From contig JAUKUA010000003.1 in assembly GCA_030549175.1 (NCBI GenBank), positions 4,464,001 through 4,528,000 of the forward strand: 64,000 bases of DNA, read 5' to 3'. Position numbers and translations under genes: made by a program. The notes below the pieces were generated by a model. It saw only the letters and a program-made list of their open reading frames with translations. It was not told where the DNA came from and searched no databases. Source of the stretch: Lasiosphaeris hirsuta (Eukaryota; Ascomycota; Sordariomycetes; Sordariales; Lasiosphaeriaceae). Shown here in pieces: positions 10,900-23,516 of the stretch (the stretch's first letter is position 1; every line of letters starts with the position of its first letter).

Positions 10900-13800
10900 C
10901 CGACCAGTGCGTGCGCGCTGAGAGACAGCGAGCAGTTGAGTGAAACAAATTGAAAAAGAAAAGAAGGATACAAACGCCACTATCCATAGCAGGCAAGGCT
11001 GACACGAAATGAAACCCTCCTGGGCCAGGTTCGGCTTGGTTTGGTTGCGGTATCATGGGCTTGATATTGGCCGCTGAGACAGGAGGAGAGGCACGGCTTG
11101 CCATCTCTCCTTGCGGTTGCCCCCTCTTTCCTCACCTGTCGGCCTCGATGATTCGAACCGATCCTCTCGCTTTCGGTGTGTGCTCACCCGCGAGCCACCC
11201 ACGGGAGCACAAATAAATCTACAAGGACACAGAAGACAGCCACTCGGCTCAGCCTGGAGAAATGCGTGCGACCAGTCATGCCCCCCGAACAAAGAGACCT
11301 CTCACACGAATGCGGATATCGGTCACATCTGGCGAGCTGCGGGATCTGGAACGCCTTGCCCCCGGAATCGTGGCCATTGTTCAACGCCAAGGCAAGTAGG
11401 GTGGGGGGAGGGAGCATTATTGTGCCATGAGGCAACAGGCCCAAATCAGGGCGAACCACTGGTCAGCGGTGAGCATGCAGATATGGATCAGGTAACCAAA
11501 CCACCGGACGGTGGAACTCGAGCCGAGCGATGCCTGCTCACTCCGAGCCCGCCGCAAATGGCGAGCACAGGGGTGAGACATTGCGGAGAAGACTCAACGT
11601 CGACAGAGGCCCTGCTTTGCCCGAGGACAACCGCTATCGTTGCATCGCTGCAGCGGAGACGTGTTGTCAAAGGAAGGTTCAGATGATGATATGTCAGGTT
11701 GGGGTTGCATTCTGCTGGTCGCCGCCTTTTTCTCCGGCTCGGCGCCCACATGATGGACGGTTTGCTGGTCTGGCGGCCTGGGGCATGACAAGTCATTGTT
11801 CGGGAGCATGAGAAGCTAAAACGCTAGGCAGCGAAGGGTGGCTCTTTTCCCTCGACAACCCTCATACCGCGCTTGCAGGCCATGTGAATTTTCCGCGACC
11901 ATGATACTTCATGGACCACGTAGCATGCTCTGTCCCGATCGGCAGACCAGAGATGGTGGCCACTGGATAGCCAGTTGATTTGCCGCTGCCACCTCGGAAC
12001 GGTACTACTGCGTCCTGCGCGACTACACTCTCTGTATTTTGCATCGGAGGCTCCCCGGGGTATTGACAGAGGGGGCAGTGTACTGGTCAGGGTAAGAAGG
12101 GCTGGCCAAGACGGGGCTGCTCCGTTTCATCGTCCATCTTGCTCCCTGAAGTTGGTATTTATAGCCCGTCGAATCTCAACGCTTCAGCTGTGGTGGAGTA
12201 CTCATGCCGGGTTCTTATGAGATGAAGCCCTTTGGAATTTGTTAGAAAATGGAAGGACAGGCACCTAGCGCGCAAGTAGATGGCGAAGCGTTGATCAAGT
12301 TCTATGTGATGCACAGGGCGTATGCAGTCAATCAATGCAATCGCCGCCCACTCAGAGGTAGATCTGAGCGCTCCAGATCAGACGATCGGAACCCATCACA
12401 GTGGTGGGGGAAACTCAGATCCGGGGTAGTAAGTATATGGAGAGCCGATAGCGTCCTAGCTTGTCCCGCATGTGCTATGTTTGGGCTGATGCATTGGAGG
12501 ACTAAGTGCTGATGTCCAAGATAACACGTGAGAATGGTGAACGGTGGGGGGTGTGGATGGCTTGGTCCTGGTGTGTTTGCTCTTGTTTGCTCTCTGCTAT
12601 CGCGTCCCTCGATCCGGCTAGTCGCAAGGTGCTGCAGCACGACGCGACCAAGCCAGGATCACAAAAAGAGGGAACGGTTTGGTTCTCTTACAGCTAGAGG
12701 CTTGGACACTGAAGACCGAGACGAGAGCAGAGTTGCGCCTACGGACGGCCATCAGATCGATTAGCACGTCTGCCCCTCCGAAAGTCGCTCGATCTCTGCA
12801 ACCGTGACAATCCTCCAGCACAACCCACTGAACATCAACTCGCCAATTGAGGGTTTCGGCTGCACTATGGCAGTACGGGCTGCTCTCTTGAAGAACTAGA
12901 GAGGAAGGGCTCGGAGCCTCTTCTGTTCTTGTCGCAGGCGGGTTAGGGTGGGTGGGCAATATATCGGTCGCTCCAGATCGAATATTGCCTTGCCAGATGA
13001 CGCAGACTCGCGTCCGCGCATACAAGCCCGGCTCGGCTTCGGCTGGTGGTGATGTAGGCCTGGGAGGCCGTGTCAAGACGGGTGCCAATCAAGGCCCAGT
13101 CCCGGCTATCTGCACCATCAAACCTGCGGTTGCGTCCACTGATAAATCTGCCTGTAGCCGCCTTGGATCATGCCACATGGCGACCGGAGAATCTGCCCTA
13201 CCTTTTACAGGATCCTAATTTGCAGGTGGCGGTGACGGAAGCAAGTAAATTCGTTGTGAATGGTCGTGTTCGTGATGGGATGCTGCCAGACTGGCAGGCA
13301 GGGGATGTGACAGATCCTTAAACCCACCGGGAAGAGTGCAGTTGTGACAGTGCGCGAATGTACCTCTTCTGTTTCTGGTTCTAGCGAGGCCTAAGCGGCT
13401 CGTGAGCCGCGATCTATCAGCTCAGTGACATTGACAGAGAGCGAGGCCACGGGCAACAGCAATAATATGGTCCCTCGGATTCAGGAATTGACCATGAGAC
13501 GCCTTTCTAGGCACGGCGTCTCGGAATGGCAAGGGGACTACCAGGACAGCCCAGCTTGTCGCACAGCAGCGCATCACAGCGTCTTGGGCAAGATCTCTTC
13601 GAAGAACGATAGACCTTGCGAAGGGAGCGGGGGGGAAGCAGGGCAAAATGCCGAAAACGGGTTGGTGCGAGGAGCGACATCGGTCTACCATCAACGCCGC
13701 CCACCGTCCCGACGAACCCAAAGGAAAGGTTGCGAGATGTGATTTCCTGCAGGAAACGCAGTCATGGCCTGATCTGGGATGCGGCTGTGGTACCGCAGCC

Positions 13801-13963
13801 AATGGCACGGAGATGGGCCACGGCCGCCCTGCGTTGGCTGGCGGTGCTTTGGTGCTCGGTGCTGGCTTGTGGTGCATGGCGGCTTGATGGGGGGTGTGTT
13901 TGCCTATAACGGAACCATTCCCGATCAAGTGTCTCCCCCCGACATACTCGATGGCCGCAAGCA

Positions 13964-13978
13964 GGGGGGGGGGGGGGG
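13964..13978. repeat. G15 homopolymer
   Basis: A run of 15 guanines. It is a likely site of length polymorphism or sequencing error. Confidence 0.85.
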
Positions 13979-14791
13979 TTGGAGGTGACCGGGCTGCAAG
14001 TCCCCCTGCCACGACCTGCCGTCGTCGACGCCCCATTTTGATGGTTCCGCAGCGTTGAGTGGACGTTGCGAATCGACGGAAGCTCGGCATCGGTCAGGCT
14101 GAATCAGAATATGCATCTGATAGGAGGGAATGGGGGCAGGCAAGCTGTGCGACGGAGCAGCGCCCGACCTCGGGCTAGAATCCAGCACCAGCGCGCGGCC
14201 GGCAATTTTGCTGCGTCTGTTGCGTCTGTGCCGCCGTGGGCGTGCTGGTTCAGGCGCGCGGATCGGGGCCCGACTCAGATACAGCTATCCAACTGCCGGG
14301 CCGCGCGCGGTCTCTCGCCCTCTGCCTCGCTGTTGACTTGCGATGATCCCTCGAGCGTATTCGGATGGACTGTGCACGGCAACAGAGGGAGGAGCCCTGG
14401 AAGGAAACTCGACGGGAGCAGTAAGAACTGCAATGTAGCGCCATGAAACCTTTGAGCCATCACTTCCAGAATTGATCCTCGTCCGTATCCCTGTTGCCAC
14501 ATTCCTGTCAATGACACTTCCTCCACTCCCACTGGCGCGGTAGTAGCAGCGGCGTTGAAGTGTGAGCACAGCGCACTCCGCATTCCGCACTCCAGTCCCT
14601 CGTTATCGGAAGCCCCTAGTGTACTGCGAGAGGAACCCGTAATTTCGGTGCACAGTTGCGCGGGCGCCAGTCGCTTGCGTTCCGATGCTAGTGCCGAATT
14701 GCATTTGGTGCCGGTAGCCCAAAAGCTAACCCTAAGGAAGGTGAAAGGATTGATGGATCGAGGATTGGCTCCCCAATGCTCCCAGTGCTCT

Positions 14792-14822
14792 GGGGGGTTT
14801 GGGGGGGAAGGGGGGGGGGGGG
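14792..14822 (+). other. Strong G-quadruplex candidate (G6-TTT-G7-AA-G13)
   Basis: Three long G-runs with loops of 2-3 nt. The 13-G run can supply two tracts, so the stretch has what an intramolecular quadruplex needs. It lies about 6 kb upstream of nsdD. Confidence 0.55.
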
Positions 14823-17112
14823 TGTTTGTCACAGCCCACTGCATCGAGAATCGCTCCCCCACCAATTCTAGGGTGAGGCCTGTTCACTGCAAAGCTTGGG
14901 CCCGGAAGGTCTTCCGCTGAAGCTGACTGGCCAGCGCAGTCGGCGCTGTGGGGTCTAAGGCAGAAAGCTGAACACGGAAACTGCACACTGCGTCCATGTC
15001 CGCGACCCTCGCCCGCCCGCTCTCTCTCCTACTTGCCCTCTGGGCAGCGTGCTCCTTGTTTGCTAGCCGCGCATCAGGGGAGAGTGACAGATTTTCCCTT
15101 TTTCGCAGTTGCAAAACCGAAGCTGCTGCCAATCTAAAGGGGTTTGGCCCGGCCGTATGTCACACAGTGTGTACAGGACTAATGACACATGCGGGCGAGC
15201 AGGGGACTTCAAATCAAGTATGTATTTTTAGATATGCGGCTTCACCCTAGAACCCTACAAGAACAATGTGGAGTGTAGTCGAGAAACGCGTTTGGCGATG
15301 CTCCATCCCGAAATGACGATAACCGTTTCCTTGGGGATTGTGGTTCGATCCAGAGATTCCAGATTGATTGCTTTCCCTTGGCTCTCTTTGGGCCTTCGCC
15401 TTTCCTGATTCGGCCCCAATTTTCCCGAACCTGTCCATGCACTACACTAGGCGATGAATCCGTGCCCGACGGAATCTGCCAACCCACCTCGGCTGTGTGT
15501 CGTCGCGCCAGATCCTGGGCTCGCGATCGGTGTTTCCGCGATGCTCTTCTGAATGTCCATTCCGCCCGCCGCGGCATCACACGTGGGAAGAAGAGAGATA
15601 CCACACGTGAAACACAAGTCACCGGCCGTTGATTATCGCCGTAGAGCGCATTATGGTGTTGCATAAAGAAAGCGTACGCATTGAGGGTATAATAATCGAA
15701 GAAATGAGTAGACGCGGGCGGTAAAAGATAGGGGGTCCACGTGCAGATCCGATGTTTGGATAGACATCCCCAAGATGTGTTGAAACAAAAGGGCCACGGC
15801 CGCAATGTTGGTAATGGCACGCTATAGCGCACCTATTAATGAGCGCTGCTGCGCCGTGATGGCATCTGGCCGGGTAGAGGAATGGAGGGCTTTTGATCCT
15901 GGCGCTGGCTTGTTTGGTAGATTGGCCGTGAGGCAATTGGCGGAGGTTGCGCCAGCAATCGTGACATTCGTAACCCCCTCTGCAGCTGCACAATAGCACC
16001 TTAGATGTTTCGTTTGAGCACATGCACACCATCGCACCACCGAAGAGGGAAATCACTAACTTGCCGAGCTGCGCAGCGTCGCATCAACGATGGCTACCCA
16101 GAAGATCCCACCGTCCCGCAGCTGACGCCGATCCCTATGTTTTGGCCCCAAGAATCTTGTTTCTGATCCCTTGGGGGTTGTTTCTTCTGATCTGCGTTGT
16201 CGGGAGGGAGAAAAGGAGCCAACGAGACACATTTCATGCTTTTAGTAACCCTTCTCGCGTATGGAGCTGTGCTACATTCTCCTCTCTCTTCCCTACGGTA
16301 GAGTGGGAGAGCGGCATCGTGAGGCGAAGAGGATCAGTGACAATGCCCATCCTAACATGAAAACGTAACTTCATGACAGACGCCTGGCGAAACGACAGGC
16401 GGCAGGCGATGGGCGGGGTGGGAACACTGGGGCGGAAGGTATTGGCGGCCCCTTTTCGGCTAACCTGCAGGCAGGGTTTGCTTCTCTTGGGCCCCCGCCG
16501 TCTGACACCTCTCGGATCTGTCCTTCTGTTTCGACAGAATCCCAGCCCGATGCAACCGTTCGATTAGCGAGAACACCATCCCAAACACAACGTATCGAAT
16601 CAGGTATGGCCTTGTACTGTACTTGGCGCGCCTGCGAGGGAAAAAATGGCCGCCCCGCCCTTCATCTCATCACCCTTGCCGTTGGGAGCGGCTGGGCGGG
16701 GACGGGCCAGATCCGCAGATCGATGAGCTGCGTCGTTTGACCCAATCGTGGGCTAAAAGCTGATGCTGCTCCCAAGTCCCAGGCAGCCCCAAAATGCTTT
16801 TTGCCCACGTGTTCCGTCTTGTGTTGCATCGTTAGCTGCGAACTGCATTCTCAACACGGCGCCGGCATCGCATCGCCGATACCATCATGAGACTTGGTCC
16901 CGGCATTTCACCAGCTGAGCTTGGCTCAAACACAGATTACAGCGACATTGCGCGACATTTACCGATGCCGTTGTTCAAAGGCGCAATGGAAAAGCGCCGG
17001 AGAGATTTTGCGGAGCAAAGGATCACGAGCCGCGTCCCAGGTCCAGCAAAACTCCCAGCAGCCGCCCCTGCAACGGGGGTTAAATACTCGTCGGGTCGGG
17101 CTTGACAATTTG

Positions 17113-17134
17113 ACATGTACTGTACAGTACATGT
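17113..17134. repeat. 22-bp perfect palindrome
   Basis: The left arm is ACATGTACTGT and the right arm is its exact reverse complement with no spacer. It could be a dimeric protein-binding site or a cruciform-prone site in the nsdD upstream region. Confidence 0.8.
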
Positions 17135-19109
17135 ACACAGAGCACGATGCCGACTGAGCAAGCTCGCTATCCTCGACCAAGGTGGAGGGCCAAGGTGGAG
17201 GGGGAGTAGCAGGGGCTATTTCCACGAGCCACACTCTGAATCGGCGCTAATGACCAGACTGTGTGTTGCGAATTTGGTCCCGTCCCACGACACTAGGTCC
17301 CATTGGTACGTGACATTACCAGACCAACCGACGTAAGGGCTGTGGCCCCTGGGCATGCGCGGCCGTCTTCTTGAGCCCTTATCTCTCGGCCTTTCGGCGG
17401 GATCGCACAAAGCAGGGTAGCAAGACGCACTCTCCGGAAATATCACGGCTTCCCCGTGCGTGCTGAAATGGTTGCTCGTTGGTTGTGGTATATGACAGTC
17501 ACTATGGCTGGAAATGACGGAGACGGGCGACGATGATAGATGGGCATTGCGCCCTTTCTGCGAAATAGCGGAAGAGCCAGGGAACGGAAGCATGTCAGAG
17601 CAAGTGGCTTGGGGTTGCCAGGTGCCAGCCTCGACCCCTTCCCTCTTCCCTGCCCAAGCCCAAACCCCTGCTGGGCTCAGGCTTCGGCTTCAAGAGTTGG
17701 CCGTTTTAACGCCATGGTGGGCGTTGGCCCGCAGTTGAATCAGGGCGCGCGCCCGCTGGCGGCTCTAAGAACAAGCGGCGAACGAGCGTAAGGCGCCCGC
17801 GTCGGCAGGCTCTGTTTCCACTCAGGATCGCCGTTGGGGAAAATGATTGACCAACCGCTGGGACGGGCTACCGCTGGCTAGTGTTGCTGCTACCCAGATC
17901 TCGATCCAGTGCCTCAGCGGAGAGGGGCAATCCAGCAAAAGTCCTTCTAGAATGTGGCGCCAAGACAGACAAGTCCCAGGTTCGACATGGACACAGTGCC
18001 AACCCCATCTCCCCTTCATCGTCACAGACCCGATAGATGCAAGACAGAAAACTACTAGCGCACGGGCGATATCACAGGGACTAGTGGCAGTTCAGGTCAG
18101 CGCGACCAATCAAGACCCGTTCCACTGGGCTAACGGTCTTGGCTTTCTGTAATCAGGCCGCCTTCAACTGGCACGCGGGGCAAGTTTCTGCCCCCAGCCC
18201 CGTCAAAGGCATAGTACCGCATAATATGCTGGGCGAGCAGATTATACCTGATTTGCAAGCCCCTGTCTTGGAAATTGGAGTGCCAAAGTGGTGCCATTGT
18301 GTCGTCGAAGGACCGTGCTGAGGGAACACGGAACCTGACATGGCAGGAAGCCACTGCTTCAGCCTTCGAGCAACCAAGCCAACGCCTCATCTCTAGTTGG
18401 CGGTCGGTGCTCACGCGTCATTCAGACAGAGCAAGGCCCGTGGGGCACAGCGCTTCCGTGCAGATCGGAATACAGCCCGACCCGAGAGCACGCACACATG
18501 GACACTGTTGAATTGCAATAATGGCACAACGGGCCGGCCCTCGCTTCTCAATAGTATCACCACTAATACATCTCGGTCTTGCACTGACAGAATGCTACTT
18601 TACACACGGGATACGAATCACGAATGCCCACTTCACTGGTCGCTCCCGATAACACGGAAGGGGAGCCAGGGTCGGTGGGTTTTCCACATTTCTAGCAATG
18701 TGATTGTTGTGTCTCTCTAGTGTAGCTTTCTGCACTTCTAGCACATGCATGCTGCAGACGCTAGGTGGTGTTCGTACAGTCCTGGCACTGTGGAGGCACT
18801 AACTAGGTGGGTGGGTGGGCACCTCGTAACTCCTCGAGCTCCTAGCTCCTCAGGAAGCGCGCCTCCACAAACCCGTCCCTGCCGTGCCTGCCCTGCTCCA
18901 GAAGACCCCCCGGGCCGCTAGCTGCGACCTCTCACTCACCGCATCGGACTCCCTCCCAGGATCCTGGCTAGTCAGAATCCCAGCATCGACAAGGCCCCAG
19001 CCCGATGGGATCCCGGGCGTCCCAGCGGCCCACCTACCTCTCCAAGCTCTCCTCAGCTTCATGATTTGTGCCCCCTCATTCCCGCACCGAGAGGCTCCCC
19101 CCTTCCAGT

Positions 19110-19123
19110 CCCCCCCCCCCCCC
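19110..19123. repeat. C14 homopolymer
   Basis: A run of 14 cytosines about 1.7 kb upstream of the nsdD start codon. Confidence 0.85.
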
Positions 19124-20558
19124 AACCCGCACGCCAATCTCATCAGGGAAATCTGGGCTGCATTTTCCATTTCCTGACCAGATGGCCCCTTCGGCCCAAA
19201 TCTCGCACCCTTGCACCGGATGCGATCGTGGGAGCACACTCCCTCGCTCATCCCTCGCACCATCCACCGTTCCATTCCCAATCCCATTCCCTCGCCGGGA
19301 CGGCCAGGGCAGTGCCGCCAGTCACATTAGGCACCGTCCCAGGTATTTTGCAATCTCCAGACCGCGAGCCTGCCAACAGCAGTCAGCGTCGTAGTCGAAA
19401 TCATTGCATCGTAATTGCAATCAGTGTGTTGTATGTACCTTCGCACAGTATCAGTTAGCCTGCCCAGTTGGCAGCGCCTGTAAACCCGTGCGACCCGTCC
19501 GTCTGAGTTCGTTTCCCTCTGTTCGCAAGCCTCCTTTTTCTCCGAACGCTTGTGTCATCCCGACCGCTTGACCAGGAGCCACCCTCCAGCGCCGTCTGGC
19601 TGCTCCCCTACCTCAGTGACCTACATGCGCAGCATACATGTATGTATGTACACACATAATACATAATACACACATAGACACTACGCTAGCACTACATCTA
19701 CTACACCACACCCAGCCGGCCCGCAGCAAGCTGCCCGCGGTTGCCTTATTATACAGCATCTGCCCTCGCCAACCCGATCCCTTCCCTTCCCCTTCTCCTG
19801 CTTTCCCACCCCACCCCTCCCCCCGAGTCTGACGTCGCGCCGCCCCAAACCGTCTATCCCAAGTGTTCTCGACCACGACATAATAGCTCGTCTCCACGCG
19901 TTCTTAACCCACGCGCTTCCCCCGACACTGGCACTTTTAGCTCGGTCGACATCCCAGCTGCCAGTCACCCCATATCGCTGGCCAACCACATTGCCGCCGA
20001 CTAGGGAGTCTATTCCACGTTTATTCAGCTGATCTGCGACATCAACACGGCATAGAGCACCAAGGGAACCCGTTTTTTTCTCTCTCTCCCATAGACACGG
20101 GACGATTTTACAGAGCGAGGGGCTGCGGATCTGCGGAGAGAGGAGCGAGTCAAAAGGGTCTTGAGACGGCAAATTAACAAAAAGCAAAGAAGGAAATACG
20201 AGCACCAGCGCTATCACACGCACACAGCTGTCGTCGGGTACTATTTGCGCATCGAGTCTGTTGTGCGGGGATTTTCCGCCTCTGGATTCGGCGACCCTCA
20301 AAGAGGGCTTTGACGCGAGGTACCGCCCGTTACCGCCCGCCACGATCGCCCATCGCGGTAGATCTAATCAAAATACGTGCGCCCGCCCGTCACAAAAGGG
20401 GCCTGCCACATCATCTTACTCGCAGCCCGCCGTCTTTGACGATAGAAAGCAGCAGAGCATCAATTGCACCCCCTAGTGGCAAATATCGGCCACGAAGCCA
20501 GTAATCGGCCTCGACACGGAACCTGCACCAATCTCGATTTCCACGGGCCGTGTGGCAG

Positions 20559-20570
20559 ATGGGCTGCTAG
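20559..20570 (+). promoter_or_regulatory. Short upstream ORF in the probable nsdD leader
   Basis: ATG-GGC-TGC-TAG, a three-residue ORF 259 nt before the nsdD start. It matters only if the transcript begins upstream of it, which I cannot see. Confidence 0.3.
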
Positions 20571-20617
20571 TCTTCCTCTTAGGGTGCCGACACCATCCCA
20601 TTGAACAAGACCCCGCT

Positions 20618-20770
20618 ATGGAAGCGGGCGAACCCATCGCTAGGCAAAGGTCCGTCCACATCCATCATCCCAGCTGGAAAGCAGGAATCCAAAGCACACC
20701 CATAATCCCCAACCGGCCCCGTCTAACTCAACTTGCTCTGCAGCGCGATCCAGTCCGTGGGCAACAGTGA
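20618..20770 (+). promoter_or_regulatory. 50-codon upstream ORF in the probable nsdD leader
   Basis: An ATG-initiated ORF of 50 codons ends 58 nt before the nsdD start codon, in a different frame. If transcribed it would be expected to lower nsdD translation or make it conditional. Its peptide is basic (begins MEAGEPIARQR) and resembles nothing I know. A leader intron could remove it. Confidence 0.35.
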
Positions 20771-20828
20771 CCACTTCGACCGCCGGCCAAGGGAGCGCAT
20801 CGATACATCGTACAGGGAGGTTCCCGCC

Positions 20829-22243
20829 ATGGCGACAGCAGCACTCGTCAGCCCGGGCGGCCCCTACCACTCGCATCACTCTTCCTTCTCATCTGGCTAC
20901 CCTCACTCGGCGCCCGCCACGAGCATTCCTGGCATGATCTCACCAGTTGACTCTCACAGGAGGACCTCTGACGACTTGGACCAACCACACCGGCAATCCC
21001 TGCCTTCCATTTCCGAGGTGATTTCAGGCACGAAATCCGCATCGTATGCCCCTCCACCCTCTCAGGGGCCAATCCCTCAAAATCAGGGCCTCCCGTCGCC
21101 CTTCTCAACGGCGCCGCCGCCCCGGCCATTTGGGGACGTCGGGTCGGATAAGAACCCTTCGCCAAGGACTCTGCAACCCCAATCTAGCTACCCGCGCGCT
21201 GATACTCTGCCCGCTTTCTCGGGCCCAGCACGGCCAGCTCTCTCAAACAGGCCGGCGCCTCCTCCGCTCAACACCTTCCCAGGGCGACACCCGTCACCTC
21301 CCGTAAAACTCGAGCAGCACGAGGTAGAGCAAAGACATGCAGAGGCGCAACAGCAGTACAGCGCTGGTCACCAACACCAGCAGGGCCCACCCCCGTCTAA
21401 CCTTTACTCACCACCCCCACGACCTCCCCCTGGGCAGCTTCCGCTCCCTCAATATCCCGTCTCTCCTCGGCACAATGGGCCCGCTCTCCCTTCACCCTTT
21501 GAGGCACGCCCTCCTACCTATGGCGACGAGCGCGATCACGGTCACCACGAAGGCGAATATAGGTCCACCCTTGACAAAGCCTTCGAGTCTTGGGGATACA
21601 GCGACTCTCTGAACACTGTAGGTCTTTGCGCACTCGCATACCAGCTTATGACTAACGACAAAGATGACGCAGATCGCGACTTCATCGCACACCGTTGCCC
21701 ACTTCGCCGACGCTTATCTCGCAACGGCACGGGAGCAGCAAGGGGCTCAACAACCGATGTCATCGAGGCTACCTACCGAAAGCGAGGTCAATGCCATGAT
21801 TAACACCACCCTTCACACACTCCAAAAACTAGAGGAAATTCGTGAGATTATCCAACAAAACCGGATAAGTATTGAGCGCGCACGGGAAAATGGCGGGCGC
21901 AAGGGTATGGAAGAGGAAGATGTGCCAATGTACGGGGATGGTACGAAGCAGGGGCCGTATAATATTACGGAGGTGAAGAAACGGCGTGGTGTAGGTGCTC
22001 TCCGATGCTCATCTCGACGCGCTGTCGCGCCGAAGACAACCAAGCTAACAATTGCAACAGCGCGCGGCCCCACCGGGAAGGTGTCACAGTTGCAACCGGA
22101 TCGATACACCAGAATGGAGGCGTGGCCCAGATGGCGCACGAACACTCTGTAACGCCTGTGGGCTGCACTACGCGAAGCTAGAACGCAGACGGCAACTAGA
22201 TCAAAGATCAGGTCGACCCAAGACGGCAGATGAACGGAGCTAA
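20829..22243 (+). CDS. nsdD: GATA-type zinc-finger developmental regulator NsdD / SUB-1
   Basis: A GATA transcription factor of the NsdD (Aspergillus) / SUB-1 (Neurospora) family. In those fungi it is needed for sexual development, and SUB-1 is a light-responsive factor. The exons are 20829-21617, 21673-21990 and 22061-22243 (1290 nt, 429 aa). The N-terminal two thirds are Pro/Ser/Gln-rich and disordered with the family motif SLPSISEVISGTK. A conserved central helix-rich block follows (LDKAFESWGYSDSLNT, then IATSSHTVAHFADAY), then LPTESEV, the acidic EEEDVPMYGDGTKQ, and the basic EVKKRRG. The single C-terminal finger is C-x2-C-x18-C-x2-C (CHSC ... CNAC) with the TPEWRRGPDGARTLCNACGL core. The protein ends shortly after KLERRRQLDQR, as is typical. 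The introns carry CTAAC branch sites and both junctions are phase 0. The start is the first ATG of the frame, in a good context (GCCATGG). It sits alone in a very large gene-free region. Confidence 0.95.
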
Positions 22244-23493
22244 CGCAAGCCTCGATTGACATCATAGCCACTCACCACATCAACCTCTCATTCTCTTCTC
22301 GTCACTTCCGAGAACTTTTGGGACATATAGCATCCCAAATCACGCATACTGTCTTTACCGAGCGACACTAGCAGGCGAATGCTCTCTACATCTTCTCATT
22401 TGTCATTTTCACTCGAGCGATACATATGTCTCGGATCTGTCCGGACTACAAAATTCTGCTGTGTACATATACCCCTCCACTTGGACTCGGACTTGGGATT
22501 GGAATCTGGAACTGGACCGGACCGGCTGGCTGGTTGGTTGGTTGGCTTGGTTTTCTTATGCGGCAAATCACGGCATCTATCACGGCGTCAATGTCCTTTT
22601 TTATGTTGCTGTCTCGTCCAATACGCCTTTCGATTCATCATATATAGATCAGCTTCGAGGCCAGAGCTTTCCTTCACCCCGTCAGCTTAGAAGAGCATAC
22701 GATACAGGCGGTGTTGATTATTTTGGTGGCGTGTGGGGGGGGAACGGGGTACGAAAGATGGCGGGGATGCCGGCAATGGTTGACGGGAAACGGGTTCTCA
22801 CGCAAGCGACACAATTCTGACTCGGAAAAGGCAACATTTGTGGTTTGTCTTGTTTTTGTAGCTGCAGAGGATGGGCACGGGTTTTGATATTTTTTTTCCT
22901 CTGGCCGGGCACGCCAGACGGGGAACCAATCGGCACCAGCGACGATCCTGACTCCTTGAAAGAAAGGAGGGAAGAGGATGGAGCCTACGAACAAACCGTC
23001 ATTTTTATGATGTCGAGAGGCAGATATTTCTTTTTTGGTTTGGTTTATTTCTTCTCGTTTCTTACTCCTGTGTAGTGTCAACTGTTGTGGGATTGCGCAG
23101 GGTTATTTTTCTGGTTACCAGACCATCAAGAAGAGAAAATAAAATCACCAAATATGTCGCCTAATTCAAACATGAGACTCTAGCTCGTTCACTGCCAATT
23201 CGCTTCGGGTTCCACCGGCTTGTCTACATATCATTTGCTATCTGGCAATGAGCGGAAGTTGCTGTATTCCGGATGTCCCACCCGGCTGTCGAGCGGTCAC
23301 CGGCAAAGTTATGACTGGGCCGGAAAAGGGAGTGAGGGGGGAGAGCGGGGGGGGGGGGGGGTGCAGCCAGCGCAGCACCGTGTTCGAAAACACGGGGATC
23401 GGGGGTTTGAGGGCGCGGGGAAGGAAGAAAAGGAAAGGAAAAAGAAAAATAGACAAGTCGAGACGAGAGCAAGGTTCTTTTTTTTCCCCCCGG

Positions 23494-23516
23494 CCGGCAC
23501 CGGCACCGGCACCGGC
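23494..23516. repeat. CCGGCA hexanucleotide repeat
   Basis: About four copies of CCGGCA, immediately after a T/C-rich tract. Confidence 0.8.

Larger units (their letters stand above)
6333..20828. other. Gene desert of about 14.5 kb upstream of nsdD/sub-1
   Basis: I found no supportable gene on either strand. Many ORFs of 60-220 codons occur, but they are compositionally biased, often opposite one another, and contain no recognisable domain or plausible exon chain. Base composition stays close to the coding regions and does not look like AT-rich RIP-mutated repeat DNA. The stretch has many homopolymers (G11 at 10740, G15 at 13964, G13 at 14810, C14 at 19110), a TGCC microsatellite, short tandem repeats, a 22-bp palindrome and GATC clusters. 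It is presumably the extended regulatory region and possibly the long leader of nsdD, and it may hold non-coding RNAs. That is inference. Confidence 0.6.

Noticed and set aside
13422..14090. 222-codon minus-strand ORF
   Set aside because: Contains the homopolymer C/G tract (poly-Pro) and no recognisable motif; opposite-strand ORFs cover the same bases.
15242..15832. 196-codon minus-strand ORF
   Set aside because: No domain, no plausible neighbouring exons, biased composition; not enough to call a gene.
20733..20828. N-terminal extension of nsdD from an upstream TTG
   Set aside because: Not an ATG, and its sequence is unlike the family; the ATG at 20829 has a good context.
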